A DNA stretch of 64,000 bases from an uncultured Prevotellaceae bacterium (GTDB taxonomy: Bacteria; Bacteroidota; Bacteroidia; Bacteroidales; Bacteroidaceae), in the NCBI GenBank assembly GCA_902764705.1, contig CACWWZ010000010.1, forward strand, positions 1-64,000, given 5' to 3'. Shown one piece after another: positions 41,717 through 50,242 of the stretch (position 1 is the first letter of the stretch; every line of letters starts with the position of its first letter). The notes beneath the pieces are model-generated. The model saw nothing but the letters and a program-made list of their open reading frames with translations, had not been told where the DNA came from and ran no database searches. The translations under genes were made by a program, and so were the position numbers.

Positions 41717-43933
41717 TTACTTGATTACCTTCGTGGCGATGGACTTGCCGTTTGCCAGGCGTTCTATGCGGATGTTGACACCCCGCTGGGGCTCTGACAG
41801 CTTGCGACCGTCGAGCGAGTAATATTCCACGCTTTTGACCTCAGTGGATGCAACGGCAGCCTGTATGGCTGACGTTCCTAACTCGCGGACTTCCACATAG
41901 AATACACCACTTTCGCCGGAACCACGGGTAATCTTGTGAGTGCCGGCACCAACACCAGCGATGGTATACAAACGGACGCCCTCGCTGTCAGCGGGTGTGG
42001 TGGCAGTGCTGACATCTATTTCAGTACCATCGAATTTAAGCGTCGCGTCGCTCCAGGTAGACTGGGCAATGAGGACAGTGGAGTTGCTGGCTGTCGTAGT
42101 GAACTGAATAAGCGTAGAACCTTCCATTTTCAGTCCCTGTGAATACTCGACACCATTATATTTGCCAGTGAACTTATTGTTAAAGTTGTGCTTGTTGTTA
42201 CTGTCTCCAAAAGAGAAATAACCGTTCTCTGACATGGTGTCGGAACCGTTGAACATGACCGTATAAGTCTTGATTTCGCCCGTTCCGCCACCCGAGCCTC
42301 CACTCAGGTCGACGCCAAGCGTATTGATGGCCTCGACTGCGGTGCCGTTTTCCTTCTTATGGGCAGGGTAATACTCCTTGGCAGCATCGTCGGCATCAGC
42401 ATTTCCGTTGAGCATGATGTCCTGAACGAGTGAGTTGGCATAGACTTCGATATTCATATAATACTTGGCTGGATCGAGGGTGAATGTCACGGCGTCTGTA
42501 GCATCGTTGGGATTCAGTCCGTTGGCCAACTCCCATGCATCGGGGATACCATCCTTGTCGGTGTCAAAGTTCTCATCGCGACTACCTGTGCCGAAGTTTG
42601 CCTCGGTATAGCCATTGACATCGGAAACCACATCGATACGGCCTGATTTCTTGGTGACAGAACCCTTATAGGTGGCCGTGCCATTACGGGTTTCAGAGAA
42701 ATAGCGGGCATCGACATCGTCCAAGCTGAGCGAGGCACCAGAGTAGGTGAGAACCTTCTCATATGCCTGGGCGGCACTATGGGTGGTCACTTCGCCAGCG
42801 GGAGCAGGTTCGTCGAGGCGGATGCGAACACAGTCAGTACCGGCATTGTTCTTCTTGTAGGTTACGTTTTCGCCATTGTAATGTTTGGGGTCTGGACTCC
42901 AGCGTTCACCATCGATGAGGTAGGTGCCATCGTCGTAACTGATATTCGACCAGCCATTGAAATTGGCTGTATTGTTCATCTGGTTGCCGTCAATATAGTA
43001 ACGACTGGTCATGGTCCAGAAGGTTTTGTCGTCACCGGCATTGCCATCTGCTGCTACTGTCACCTGAGTAACACGACTGGTAGTGGCAGCTGGGCCTGTT
43101 TTGTAGTAGTTGTTGACAATATTGACTTGACCGCCACCGGGGCCTCCGTAACAGCCATTGCCGCAGTTGTAGATGACACAATTACGGAAATCGACGTTTT
43201 CTGCCTGAAGCGTGTTGGCCCATTTGTATTCACTGTAAAGCTTATTGCCAGTGTACCCTGACCAGTTGTAACGGGCACCATTAAAACGAGGAGTACGATT
43301 AGAATGGTGTATGAGTAAGTTGTGGTGGAATGAGGCCAGTTTACCGCCCCAAATGCCACCATAGCCGTGAGCTCCCTTGCCGTGTCCGGCATTCACCAGA
43401 CTCTCGCCGATGGTACACCACTGCATGGTGAAGTTGTTGTTGTCGTAGAAAGACGCTGTCTCGTCAATGCTCCATGAGAAGGAGCAATGGTCGAGCATGA
43501 TACCCGTGAAGTGTCGTGCGGTGGAAGCATCAGCACCGTCGTTCACGTCTTTCTCCTGTCCGCGACGGATACGGATGAAACGTATCACGATGTTATTACC
43601 ATTGGGATTAACATTGTAATAGCGCAGGGTAATGCCCGGTGCCGGTGCTGTTTGTCCGAGAATAGTGGTGTTGGCACCGATATTGAGATTACTTTTGAGG
43701 GCAATCACACCACCTACATCGAAGACGATGATTTTTTTACCACTGCCACTCACTGCATTACGGAACGATCCTGCACCTGAGTCATTCAGGTTGGTAACAT
43801 GAATAACAGTTCCTCCACGTCCGCCAGTAACGAACCGTCCGTGACCTTCAGCACCGGGAAATGCCGGTACGTTGTCAGCCATTGTGGCGAGACTGAACAA
43901 AAAGGCCGAAAATAATAATACTATCTTTTTCAT
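41717..43933 (-). CDS. Pectate lyase-like polysaccharide lyase (PL1 type), secreted
   Basis: 738 residues with a signal peptide (KKIVLLFSAFLFSLATMA). The beta-helix region begins FPGAEGHGRFVTGGRGGTVI, a start typical of Bacteroidetes PL1, and continues LNDSGAGSFRNAVSGSG, NTTILGQTAPAPGITLR, IMLDHCSFSWSIDE. A Ca-binding type loop (DTDKDGIPDAWELANGLNP) is followed by a C-terminal beta-sandwich and a sorting-like tail (EYYSLDGRKLSEPQRGVN). It should cut de-esterified pectin by beta-elimination outside the cell. It is co-directional with, and follows, the GH28-GH105 gene. Confidence 0.85.
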   Translation of the reverse strand: MKKIVLLFSAFLFSLATMADNVPAFPGAEGHGRFVTGGRGGTVIHVTNLNDSGAGSFRNAVSGSGKKIIVFDVGGVIALKSNLNIGANTTILGQTAPAPGITLRYYNVNPNGNNIVIRFIRIRRGQEKDVNDGADASTARHFTGIMLDHCSFSWSIDETASFYDNNNFTMQWCTIGESLVNAGHGKGAHGYGGIWGGKLASFHHNLLIHHSNRTPRFNGARYNWSGYTGNKLYSEYKWANTLQAENVDFRNCVIYNCGNGCYGGPGGGQVNIVNNYYKTGPAATTSRVTQVTVAADGNAGDDKTFWTMTSRYYIDGNQMNNTANFNGWSNISYDDGTYLIDGERWSPDPKHYNGENVTYKKNNAGTDCVRIRLDEPAPAGEVTTHSAAQAYEKVLTYSGASLSLDDVDARYFSETRNGTATYKGSVTKKSGRIDVVSDVNGYTEANFGTGSRDENFDTDKDGIPDAWELANGLNPNDATDAVTFTLDPAKYYMNIEVYANSLVQDIMLNGNADADDAAKEYYPAHKKENGTAVEAINTLGVDLSGGSGGGTGEIKTYTVMFNGSDTMSENGYFSFGDSNNKHNFNNKFTGKYNGVEYSQGLKMEGSTLIQFTTTASNSTVLIAQSTWSDATLKFDGTEIDVSTATTPADSEGVRLYTIAGVGAGTHKITRGSGESGVFYVEVRELGTSAIQAAVASTEVKSVEYYSLDGRKLSEPQRGVNIRIERLANGKSIATKVIK

Positions 43934-43954
43934 TTTTTACTTATATCTAAACTC

Positions 43955-44038
43955 TTACCTCTTACCTCTTACCTCTTACTTCTTACTTCTTACCTCTTAC
44001 CTCTTACTTCTTACCTCTTACTTCTTACCTCTTACTTC
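43955..44038 (-). repeat. 12-unit 7-bp junction repeat between GH28-GH105 and PL1 genes
   Basis: Twelve perfect-period units of TTACYTC on plus (GARGTAA on the coding strand), with only C/T variation at one position. The stop codon of the upstream gene (44032-44034) belongs to the array. The longest array of this kind in the window. Confidence 0.95.
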
Positions 44039-46701
44039 TCCTCCGTTGTGTAACCCATCATCTCCATTTCGAGGGAAGCCCAGATGAACGGACCAACACC
44101 CTTAGCGTCGTTGTCGCGAATGGGTTCGGAGAGATAGTATTCATAGCTGCCGTCGCGTTTCTTGTTCTCCTTGACGGAGCCCTTGGGGTTGACTTTCTTC
44201 ATGGCTGCCTCCACCTCAGGGGTAACGGCTGGACCAAGACCGGCAACACTACAGCACTGGGTGAGCGAGATAGTTTTGTCGGCATTTACCTTGATAAATT
44301 TCTCAATCATGCCCTTGTAGGCCTTGATGCCTGCGTCACGATATTTCTCACTGACATAGCCCTTGCGAGCGGCTTTTAGCAGTGCATAAGTGAACATGGC
44401 TGAACAGGTGGATTCCAGATAGTTACCATCTCTTCCTGGTTCGTCCATAACTTGGTACCATACTCCTGACTTTTTGTCCTGCCATTTCAAAATAGCATCG
44501 AAGTCTTTTACGAGCAGGTCAATGACTTCCGAACGACGGGCGTAGTCCTCGGGGAGGGCGTCGAGCACTTCGATAAGGGCCATCGTGTACCACCCCTGAG
44601 CGCGTCCCCAACAGTGTTGCGAGAGACCTGTCTCTTTGTCGGCCCAGAAGGTCTTGCGGGTCTCGTCATAGGCGTGACGGTTCAAGCCGGTCTTTGGGTC
44701 GAGGGTGCGCTCATAGGTAATCTTCAACTGGTTCACAGCGTCGTCGTAGATACTTGTGACAGGGTCCTTTTTTACCTTTTTACCTTTTAACCCTTTTACT
44801 TTTTCCGTAATCGGTGCTGTCAGCACGCGGAAGGGCAGGCCCATGAAGATGCCGTCGAGCCATACCTGATAGGCATAGATGGCCTTGTGCCAGTAGACCT
44901 TATCGGCAATGGTTCGAGGCTGGTCTTGCAACTGCTTCATCATGAGTTGCATGGCTTTCAGGTTCTTCGCCTCAGGCCACTTTTGATACATGCGGGTGAC
45001 GAAATGTCCAGTGCGGATGTTGTCGAGGTTATAGTCCAGGATATCGTAACCCATGATGTTGCCTTCCTGGTCAATCATCTTGTCGGTATACATCTTACAG
45101 TACTTCAGGATGTTGTCACCACCATATCTTAAATAGGTGTCGAGCATGCCTTCCAGTTCGATACCCATCACGTACGACCATTTGGGCTGGGTGGCAAAGT
45201 CGAGCATATAGCTCTCGGGCACGCGCTTCATCTCAGAATAGGTGAGCCACTCGGAGTAGTGCTTGTAGGGCTTTTGCTGCAGCACCAGCGAGCCGTTGAT
45301 CATGAGGTTGTCGTAAACGACGTCCTGTGCCAGACCAATCTGATGGATGGGCTTGTTATAGACACCGTTGAACTGGCAGTTCCGGACGGTGATGTTGTTG
45401 ACGGTATAGGCCAGTTTGGGGTCTTCATAACCCACAATCATCACACCGTATTTCGACTTCTGGCAGGTGACATTCTCCATCGTGACGTTGCGTACCGTAG
45501 GGTAGAAACCACGACAACAAATCTCGCGCGGCTCATAGTCGGTATTGATTTTCAGTACGGCCTCGCCACACTGACCGACCTTGATGTTGCGCACGTTGAT
45601 GTTCTCGATGATACCACCGCGACAGCTGTTCGTCTTGATACGCAGCACGCGGTCGAGGTTGGGAGAGTCCATCTCGCAGTTCTCGGCATAGACGTTCTGG
45701 CATCCGCCACTGATCTCCGAGCCGATGACTACGCCGCCGTGACCATTCTGCATCTTACAGTTGCGGATAATGATATTCTTCGATGGGGTGCCGGCAAACT
45801 TGCCCTGACCGCCCTCACGTCCGTCGTTGTTACGACCGCTCTTGATAGCGATACAGTCGTCGCCGGTGTTGAAGAAACAGTTCTCGATGAGTACACGGTC
45901 GCAGGCCTCCGGGTCACAGCCATCACCGTTGGGGCCGTCATTATTAATATGTACACCACGCACGGTGATATCTTTCGAGAGTAGGGGGTGAATGACCCAG
46001 AAAGGCGAGCGCAACAGAGTGACATCCTCAATGAGAATACCCTCGCACTGGTTTAGGTTAATCATCTGGGGACGCAGACCGTCGGTAGGACCGAAGCGAC
46101 GCTCGTCCATGGGAACACCATCCTCGGCATATTTCAACAGACGGGCGCGGGCTCCCTGATTCTGGGCAATACCGCCTTCCTTCATGCCGAAGCGTTTGTT
46201 GCCACACCAGGGCCACCACGTCTCGTTTGATCCACCACCGTCGATGGTACCCTTGCCCGTAATGGCAATGTCCTTGGCCTGATAGGCGTAGATCAGTGGC
46301 GAAAGATTCCAACAGTCCAGACCTTCCCAACGAGTGGGAACGATGGGGTAGAGCTCGGGTTCGAAGGCAAACTCCAGTACGGCACCTTCTTCGATGACGA
46401 GGTTCACACCGCTCTTCAGCTCGATGGCCGCTGTCAGGAATTTTTGCCCTGCAGGTACGACCACGCGGCCCCCGCCTTTCTTCGAACATTTGTCGATAGC
46501 TTTCTGGATAGCCTTCTGGTTCTTGGCGGCTGTATTGCCGGGCTTAGCGCCATACTTGGTGATGTCATACACTTTGTCTGCAAATTGTGGCATGCGAATA
46601 CTCTGCTCAATCTGCTTGTACTCCTGTTCGTTCCATCCCTTGGCCTGCATGCCAAGAACAACGAAGGTGAGAAGCACTAGGGTCTGTAGAATTCTCTTCA
46701 T
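44032..46701 (-). CDS. Fusion of GH28 polygalacturonase and GH105 unsaturated galacturonyl hydrolase
   Basis: 889 residues from ATG 46701; the ORF start at 46761 is rejected because a perfect promoter overlaps it. Signal peptide (RILQTLVLLTFVVLGMQA). The GH28 beta-helix (about 30-470) has NTGDDCIAIKSG, GHGGVVIGSE and RVLRIKTN with the expected catalytic Asp residues. The GH105 (alpha/alpha)6 domain (about 500-885) has QHCWGRAQGWYTMAL. The first half cleaves polygalacturonan; the second removes the unsaturated sugar left by lyases, which complements the adjacent PL1. A Lys-rich loop (about 640-655) is encoded by junction-type repeat DNA at about 44768-44806. Confidence 0.9.
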   Translation of the reverse strand: MKRILQTLVLLTFVVLGMQAKGWNEQEYKQIEQSIRMPQFADKVYDITKYGAKPGNTAAKNQKAIQKAIDKCSKKGGGRVVVPAGQKFLTAAIELKSGVNLVIEEGAVLEFAFEPELYPIVPTRWEGLDCWNLSPLIYAYQAKDIAITGKGTIDGGGSNETWWPWCGNKRFGMKEGGIAQNQGARARLLKYAEDGVPMDERRFGPTDGLRPQMINLNQCEGILIEDVTLLRSPFWVIHPLLSKDITVRGVHINNDGPNGDGCDPEACDRVLIENCFFNTGDDCIAIKSGRNNDGREGGQGKFAGTPSKNIIIRNCKMQNGHGGVVIGSEISGGCQNVYAENCEMDSPNLDRVLRIKTNSCRGGIIENINVRNIKVGQCGEAVLKINTDYEPREICCRGFYPTVRNVTMENVTCQKSKYGVMIVGYEDPKLAYTVNNITVRNCQFNGVYNKPIHQIGLAQDVVYDNLMINGSLVLQQKPYKHYSEWLTYSEMKRVPESYMLDFATQPKWSYVMGIELEGMLDTYLRYGGDNILKYCKMYTDKMIDQEGNIMGYDILDYNLDNIRTGHFVTRMYQKWPEAKNLKAMQLMMKQLQDQPRTIADKVYWHKAIYAYQVWLDGIFMGLPFRVLTAPITEKVKGLKGKKVKKDPVTSIYDDAVNQLKITYERTLDPKTGLNRHAYDETRKTFWADKETGLSQHCWGRAQGWYTMALIEVLDALPEDYARRSEVIDLLVKDFDAILKWQDKKSGVWYQVMDEPGRDGNYLESTCSAMFTYALLKAARKGYVSEKYRDAGIKAYKGMIEKFIKVNADKTISLTQCCSVAGLGPAVTPEVEAAMKKVNPKGSVKENKKRDGSYEYYLSEPIRDNDAKGVGPFIWASLEMEMMGYTTEEK
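44768..44806 (-). repeat. Junction-type repeat inside the GH105 domain
   Basis: The coding strand carries AAAAGGGTTAAAAGGTAAAA and further GTAAAAAG-type units, in frame, and encodes EKVKGLKGKKVKK. The same motif precedes start codons at 48757-48798 and 61846-61876. Here no stop is in frame. Confidence 0.7.
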
Positions 46702-46730
46702 TTTTTTATTTGCTTTAGTAGTTCTGGCTG

Positions 46731-46762
46731 CAAAGTTACGAATAAGTGTGGGAAATACCAAA
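46731..46762 (-). promoter_or_regulatory. Promoter of the GH28-GH105 gene
   Basis: On minus: TTTG (46762-46759), 20-nt spacer containing CACACTTATTCG, TAACTTTG (46738-46731). It sets the start codon at 46701. Confidence 0.8.
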
Positions 46763-46853
46763 CATTATGCTTGTTTTTCCAGCGCAATCGTTTTAGTAAA
46801 ATGCTCGGAAAAGGGAAGAAATACATGTAAAAAGAGAGAAAAGTTGTAAAAAA

Positions 46854-46885
46854 TTTGCATTTTACGGAAATAATCCCTATATTTG
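46854..46885 (+). promoter_or_regulatory. Promoter of a candidate small RNA
   Basis: TTTG (46854-46857), exactly 20 nt, TATATTTG (46878-46885). No protein gene lies downstream on plus before the terminator hairpin at 46942. Confidence 0.65.
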
Positions 46886-46889
46886 CCGC

Positions 46890-46985
46890 CGATAAGCTTC
46901 ACGAAGACCATTTGTCTCGTTGCTTATCTTATTTAAAAAGTGGAGATTGGTAGCGTCCTGCACCAATCTCCTTTGTTTTTATTTT
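46890..46985 (+). ncRNA. Candidate small RNA (about 95 nt)
   Basis: Downstream of a consensus promoter. Predicted by eye: stem GATAAGC (46891-46897) with GCTTATC (46922-46928) enclosing a small AGAC/GTCT hairpin. Then a single-stranded A/T stretch, then a 10-bp terminator stem GGAGATTGGT/ACCAATCTCC (46942-46971) followed by TTTGTTTTTATTTTT. No ORF. It lies between two minus-strand genes. The terminator hairpin could instead serve only the ROK gene on minus, which is the main doubt. Confidence 0.5.
46942..46971. terminator. Terminator hairpin, usable on both strands
   Basis: A perfect 10-bp stem with a 10-nt loop. T-rich tracts follow on plus (TTTGTTTTTATTTTT) and on minus (ACTTTTTAAA). It may end both the small RNA and the ROK kinase transcript. 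Confidence 0.8.
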
Positions 46986-47004
46986 TCTCCGTAAAGAATT
47001 GTCA

Positions 47005-47982
47005 TTAGATTTCCCAACCGATAGCCGATGCTCCGAGTACGGCGGCTGACGCTCCGTCAAGACCACTGATGAGGAACTGTGCCTTGTTCTTGAAGATGTT
47101 CATCACATGCTCGTTATAGCTACGCTTGATGGGTTCCATAATCAGGTCACCGGCCTTGACCATACCCCCGAAGAAGATGAAAGCCTCGGGACTTGAGAAT
47201 GCTGCAAAGTCGGCACAAGCCTCACCGAGCATATTACCGGTGAATTCGTAGATTTCCTTGGCCAGTTCGTCGCCCTTGCCAGCGGCAATCGATACGTCGA
47301 GGGAAGTGATGTCCTCGGGATTCATATCGCGAAGCAAAGAGGGACGGTCGGTCTTTGCCAACAGTTCACGTGCCGTACGGGCTACACCAGTTGCTGAACA
47401 ATAGGCCTCAAGACAACCCGTGCGTCCGCAACCGCAACTGCGTCCTTCTGCACCACGAACCATGATGACGTGTCCCAGCTCACCGGCAAAACCGTCGTGA
47501 CCATAGAGCAACTGTCCATTAACGACGATGCCCGAACCGACGCCTGTTCCCAGTGTGATGACGATGAAATTCTTCATGCCACGAGCCACACCATAAACCA
47601 TCTCACCGATAGCTGCTGCGTTGGCGTCGTTGGTCAGTGCCACGGGGACGCCCAGTTGGTCGCTGAACAACTTGGCCAGAGGTACTACACCATTTTTGGC
47701 CCATGCGAGGTTGGGTGCAAACTCGATGGTGCCGTTGTAGTAATTGCCATTGGGGGCACCAATACCCATTGCCTTGATTTTCTCAATACCGCCTACCTGT
47801 TCGATGATGGGTTGCAGGGCCTCGACAGAAGCCTTCACATAGTCATCGACATTATTATAGCCGCCAGTCTTGATGGCTGTTGTAGCCTTGATTTCACCAC
47901 GGGCATCAACGATACCGAATACGGAGTTCGTACCTCCTAAGTCTAAGCCGATTACATACGGTTTGATTCCTTGTTGTTCCAT
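47005..47982 (-). CDS. ROK family sugar kinase, probable glucokinase
   Basis: 325 residues. ATP-binding start VIGLDLGGTNSVFGIVD, catalytic Asp in LTNDANAAAIGE, GTGVGSGIVVNGQL, and the Zn-binding ROK motif GELGHVIMVRGAEGRSCGCGRTGCLE with its His and Cys residues intact. There is no HTH, so this is a kinase and not a NagC-type repressor. It probably phosphorylates glucose or another hexose released by the neighbouring glycosidases. Divergent from the LysE gene. Confidence 0.9.
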   Translation of the reverse strand: MEQQGIKPYVIGLDLGGTNSVFGIVDARGEIKATTAIKTGGYNNVDDYVKASVEALQPIIEQVGGIEKIKAMGIGAPNGNYYNGTIEFAPNLAWAKNGVVPLAKLFSDQLGVPVALTNDANAAAIGEMVYGVARGMKNFIVITLGTGVGSGIVVNGQLLYGHDGFAGELGHVIMVRGAEGRSCGCGRTGCLEAYCSATGVARTARELLAKTDRPSLLRDMNPEDITSLDVSIAAGKGDELAKEIYEFTGNMLGEACADFAAFSSPEAFIFFGGMVKAGDLIMEPIKRSYNEHVMNIFKNKAQFLISGLDGASAAVLGASAIGWEI

Positions 47983-48025
47983 ATTTGCTATGTTTTAAGT
48001 TTGTGTTTATTTATGATTTTGCCCA

Positions 48026-48033
48026 CAAAGGTA
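48026..48033 (-). promoter_or_regulatory. -7 box of the ROK kinase gene
   Basis: TACCTTTG on minus, about 43 bp upstream of ATG 47982. The -33 region is imperfect (CTTG). Confidence 0.55.
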
Positions 48034-48075
48034 CAAAAATAATCCGAAATAGCAAGGATTTTTAAATTAATTTTG

Positions 48076-48083
48076 TACCTTTG
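48076..48083 (+). promoter_or_regulatory. -7 box of the LysE-family gene
   Basis: TACCTTTG ends 8 bp before ATG 48092, so the transcript is almost leaderless. No TTTG at -33. Confidence 0.55.
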
Positions 48084-48091
48084 CAGCGAAT

Positions 48092-48757
48092 ATGGTGTTT
48101 CCTATACATATTAATATTGTAGACCTGGTGTTCAAGGGCATGCTGATAGGCATGATTGCATCTGCTCCGATGGGACCTGTAGGCATTCTTTGTGTACAGC
48201 GCACGCTGAATAAAGGACGCTGGTATGGTTTTGCCACAGGTATCGGTGCTGCCCTCAGCGACATCATCTATGCCGGTATTACCGGCTTCGGTATGGCCTT
48301 CGTGATGGATTTCATCAACAACGAGCAGAACAAGTTCTATCTGCAGATTGCGGGTAGTGTCCTGTTGTTGGCTTTCGGTATTTATACCTGGCGTATGGAC
48401 CCGACAAAGAACATGCACCAGTCTGGCCAACAGAAAGGGTCGCTGTGGTATAATATATGGACGGCCTTTCTCGTCACGTTCTCCAATCCGCTCATTGTGT
48501 TTCTCTTCATGGCGCTGTTTGCACAGTTTGCCTTCGTCATTCCCGATCATCCGTTTGAGATGCTCGTAGGTTTTGCCAGTATCGTTGGAGGTGCATTGCT
48601 GTGGTGGTATGGACTATCGTGGTTGGTAGACAAGGTTCGTACGATTTTCGATGATCATGGAATCCGCATCATCAACCAGGTGATAGGTGCCGTGGTGACG
48701 CTCTTTTCCGTCATCTCGTTGTTTGGTACGGTGACGAACCTTTTCAGATTCTTTTGA
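48092..48757 (+). CDS. LysE family translocator
   Basis: 221 residues, about six membrane segments. The N-terminal segment GMIASAPMGPVGILCVQRTL (the LysE/RhtB Pro-Gly signature) and GFATGIGAALSDIIYAGI are typical. Members export amino acids or small metabolites by proton antiport. The substrate cannot be deduced. The next gene begins within or just after its stop codon. Confidence 0.85.
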   Translation: MVFPIHINIVDLVFKGMLIGMIASAPMGPVGILCVQRTLNKGRWYGFATGIGAALSDIIYAGITGFGMAFVMDFINNEQNKFYLQIAGSVLLLAFGIYTWRMDPTKNMHQSGQQKGSLWYNIWTAFLVTFSNPLIVFLFMALFAQFAFVIPDHPFEMLVGFASIVGGALLWWYGLSWLVDKVRTIFDDHGIRIINQVIGAVVTLFSVISLFGTVTNLFRFF

Positions 48758-48798
48758 AAAAGTATAAGAGTAAAAGGGTTAAAAAGTTAAAGGGTAAA

Positions 48799-49344
48799 AT
48801 GTTTGTAGCACAGGAATTACGAAAAAATAACATTGCTGAGTATTTGCTTTATATGTGGCAGGTCGAGGACACCATTCGTGCCTTTGGCTGTTCGCTGAGC
48901 CGTATTCGCAAAGAGTATATTGACCGTTTCAACTATACTGACGAACAGAAAGAAGAGGAAGCCGACTGGTTTGGCAACCTCATCCGAATGATGAATCAAG
49001 AAGGTTGTCGAGAACAGGGACACTTGCAAATCAACAAGGTGGTGATGCAACAGTTGCAGGAGTTGCATGCCCAGTTGTTGGCATCGCCCAAGTTCCCGTT
49101 CTATAATTCTGAGTACTACAAGGTGTTGCCCTTCATCGTTGAATTACGCAATCGTGGTGCCGACAAGGATGAGAACGAGGTGGAAACCTGTTTCAACTCG
49201 CTTTATGGCGTGATGATGCTGCGTTTGCAGAAGAAGGAGATAACGCCGAATACCCAGGCTGCAGTGAAGGAAATTACGACATTCATCGGCATGCTCAACG
49301 ACTATTATTTAAAGGATAAACAAGAACCTCTCGAATTCGAGTAA
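48799..49344 (+). CDS. DUF4924 family protein
   Basis: 181 residues from ATG 48799 (MFVAQELRKNNIAEYLLYMW). A longer form from ATG 48754 overlaps the LysE stop, but its first 15 residues (Lys-rich) are encoded by a junction repeat (AAAAGGGTTAAAAAGTTAAA), so the shorter start is preferred. Mostly helical, cytoplasmic. The family is restricted to Bacteroidetes and, as far as I know, uncharacterised. Confidence 0.8.
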   Translation: MFVAQELRKNNIAEYLLYMWQVEDTIRAFGCSLSRIRKEYIDRFNYTDEQKEEEADWFGNLIRMMNQEGCREQGHLQINKVVMQQLQELHAQLLASPKFPFYNSEYYKVLPFIVELRNRGADKDENEVETCFNSLYGVMMLRLQKKEITPNTQAAVKEITTFIGMLNDYYLKDKQEPLEFE

Positions 49345-49348
49345 AGCA

Positions 49349-50203
49349 ATGAATATACTGATTACAGGCTGTAATGGCCAGTTGGGAAACGAGATGCAGT
49401 TGCTGGAGAAAGAAAATCCCCAGCATACCTATTATAATACTGATGTAGCAGAACTCGACATCACTGACCAGCAGGCCATAGAGCAGTTTGTGAACGAACA
49501 TGAAATTGACGGTATCGTGAACTGTGCCGCCTATACTGCCGTCGACAAGGCCGAAGAGAACGAGGCACTGTGTCAGAAACTGAACGCCGAGGCTCCCGCC
49601 TATCTGGCTTATGCTGTAGACCAGCGAGGGGGATGGATGATACAGATCTCTACAGACTATGTGTTCGACGGTACTAATCATACCCCCTATACCGAAGAAG
49701 AAGACACTTGTCCCAATAGCGTTTATGGTAAGACCAAGCTGGTGGGTGAGTTGAATGTGCAGAAGCTCTGCCGTCGTGCGATGATTATCCGTACGGCATG
49801 GCTATACAGCACTTTTGGCAATAATTTCGTGAAGACGATGATCCGTTTGGGAAAAGAGAAACCTCAGTTGGGTGTTATATTCGACCAAATAGGTACTCCC
49901 ACCTATGCCCGTGACTTGGCTCGCGTCATCATGGTGGCTGTTAACAAAGGTATTCAGCCTGGTATCTACCATTTCTCCAATGAAGGTGTTATTTCGTGGT
50001 ACGACTTCACCAAGGCCATCCACCGTCTGGCGGGTATTACTACTTGTCGCGTCACCCCTCTCCACACGTCAGAGTATCCTACGCCGGCTGCCCGTCCGCA
50101 TTACAGTGTGCTCGACAAGACGAAGATAAAACAAACCTACGACATTGAAATTCCTTATTGGGAGGAGAGTTTGAAGGAGTGTGTAGAAGACTTGATAAAA
50201 TGA
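49349..50203 (+). CDS. rfbD: dTDP-4-dehydrorhamnose reductase
   Basis: 284 residues. The last step of dTDP-L-rhamnose synthesis for surface polysaccharide. Short-chain dehydrogenase fold: TGCNGQLGNEM at the N-terminus, DITDQQAIEQF, NCAAYTAVDKAE, STDYVFDG and the catalytic Tyr-x3-Lys in SVYGKTKLVGE. rfbA, rfbB and rfbC are not in the window. Four bp after the DUF4924 gene, so co-transcribed. Confidence 0.93.
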   Translation: MNILITGCNGQLGNEMQLLEKENPQHTYYNTDVAELDITDQQAIEQFVNEHEIDGIVNCAAYTAVDKAEENEALCQKLNAEAPAYLAYAVDQRGGWMIQISTDYVFDGTNHTPYTEEEDTCPNSVYGKTKLVGELNVQKLCRRAMIIRTAWLYSTFGNNFVKTMIRLGKEKPQLGVIFDQIGTPTYARDLARVIMVAVNKGIQPGIYHFSNEGVISWYDFTKAIHRLAGITTCRVTPLHTSEYPTPAARPHYSVLDKTKIKQTYDIEIPYWEESLKECVEDLIK

Positions 50204-50242
50204 TAAAAAAAGCATATATAAACAACTGAAAATCAAAGAATT

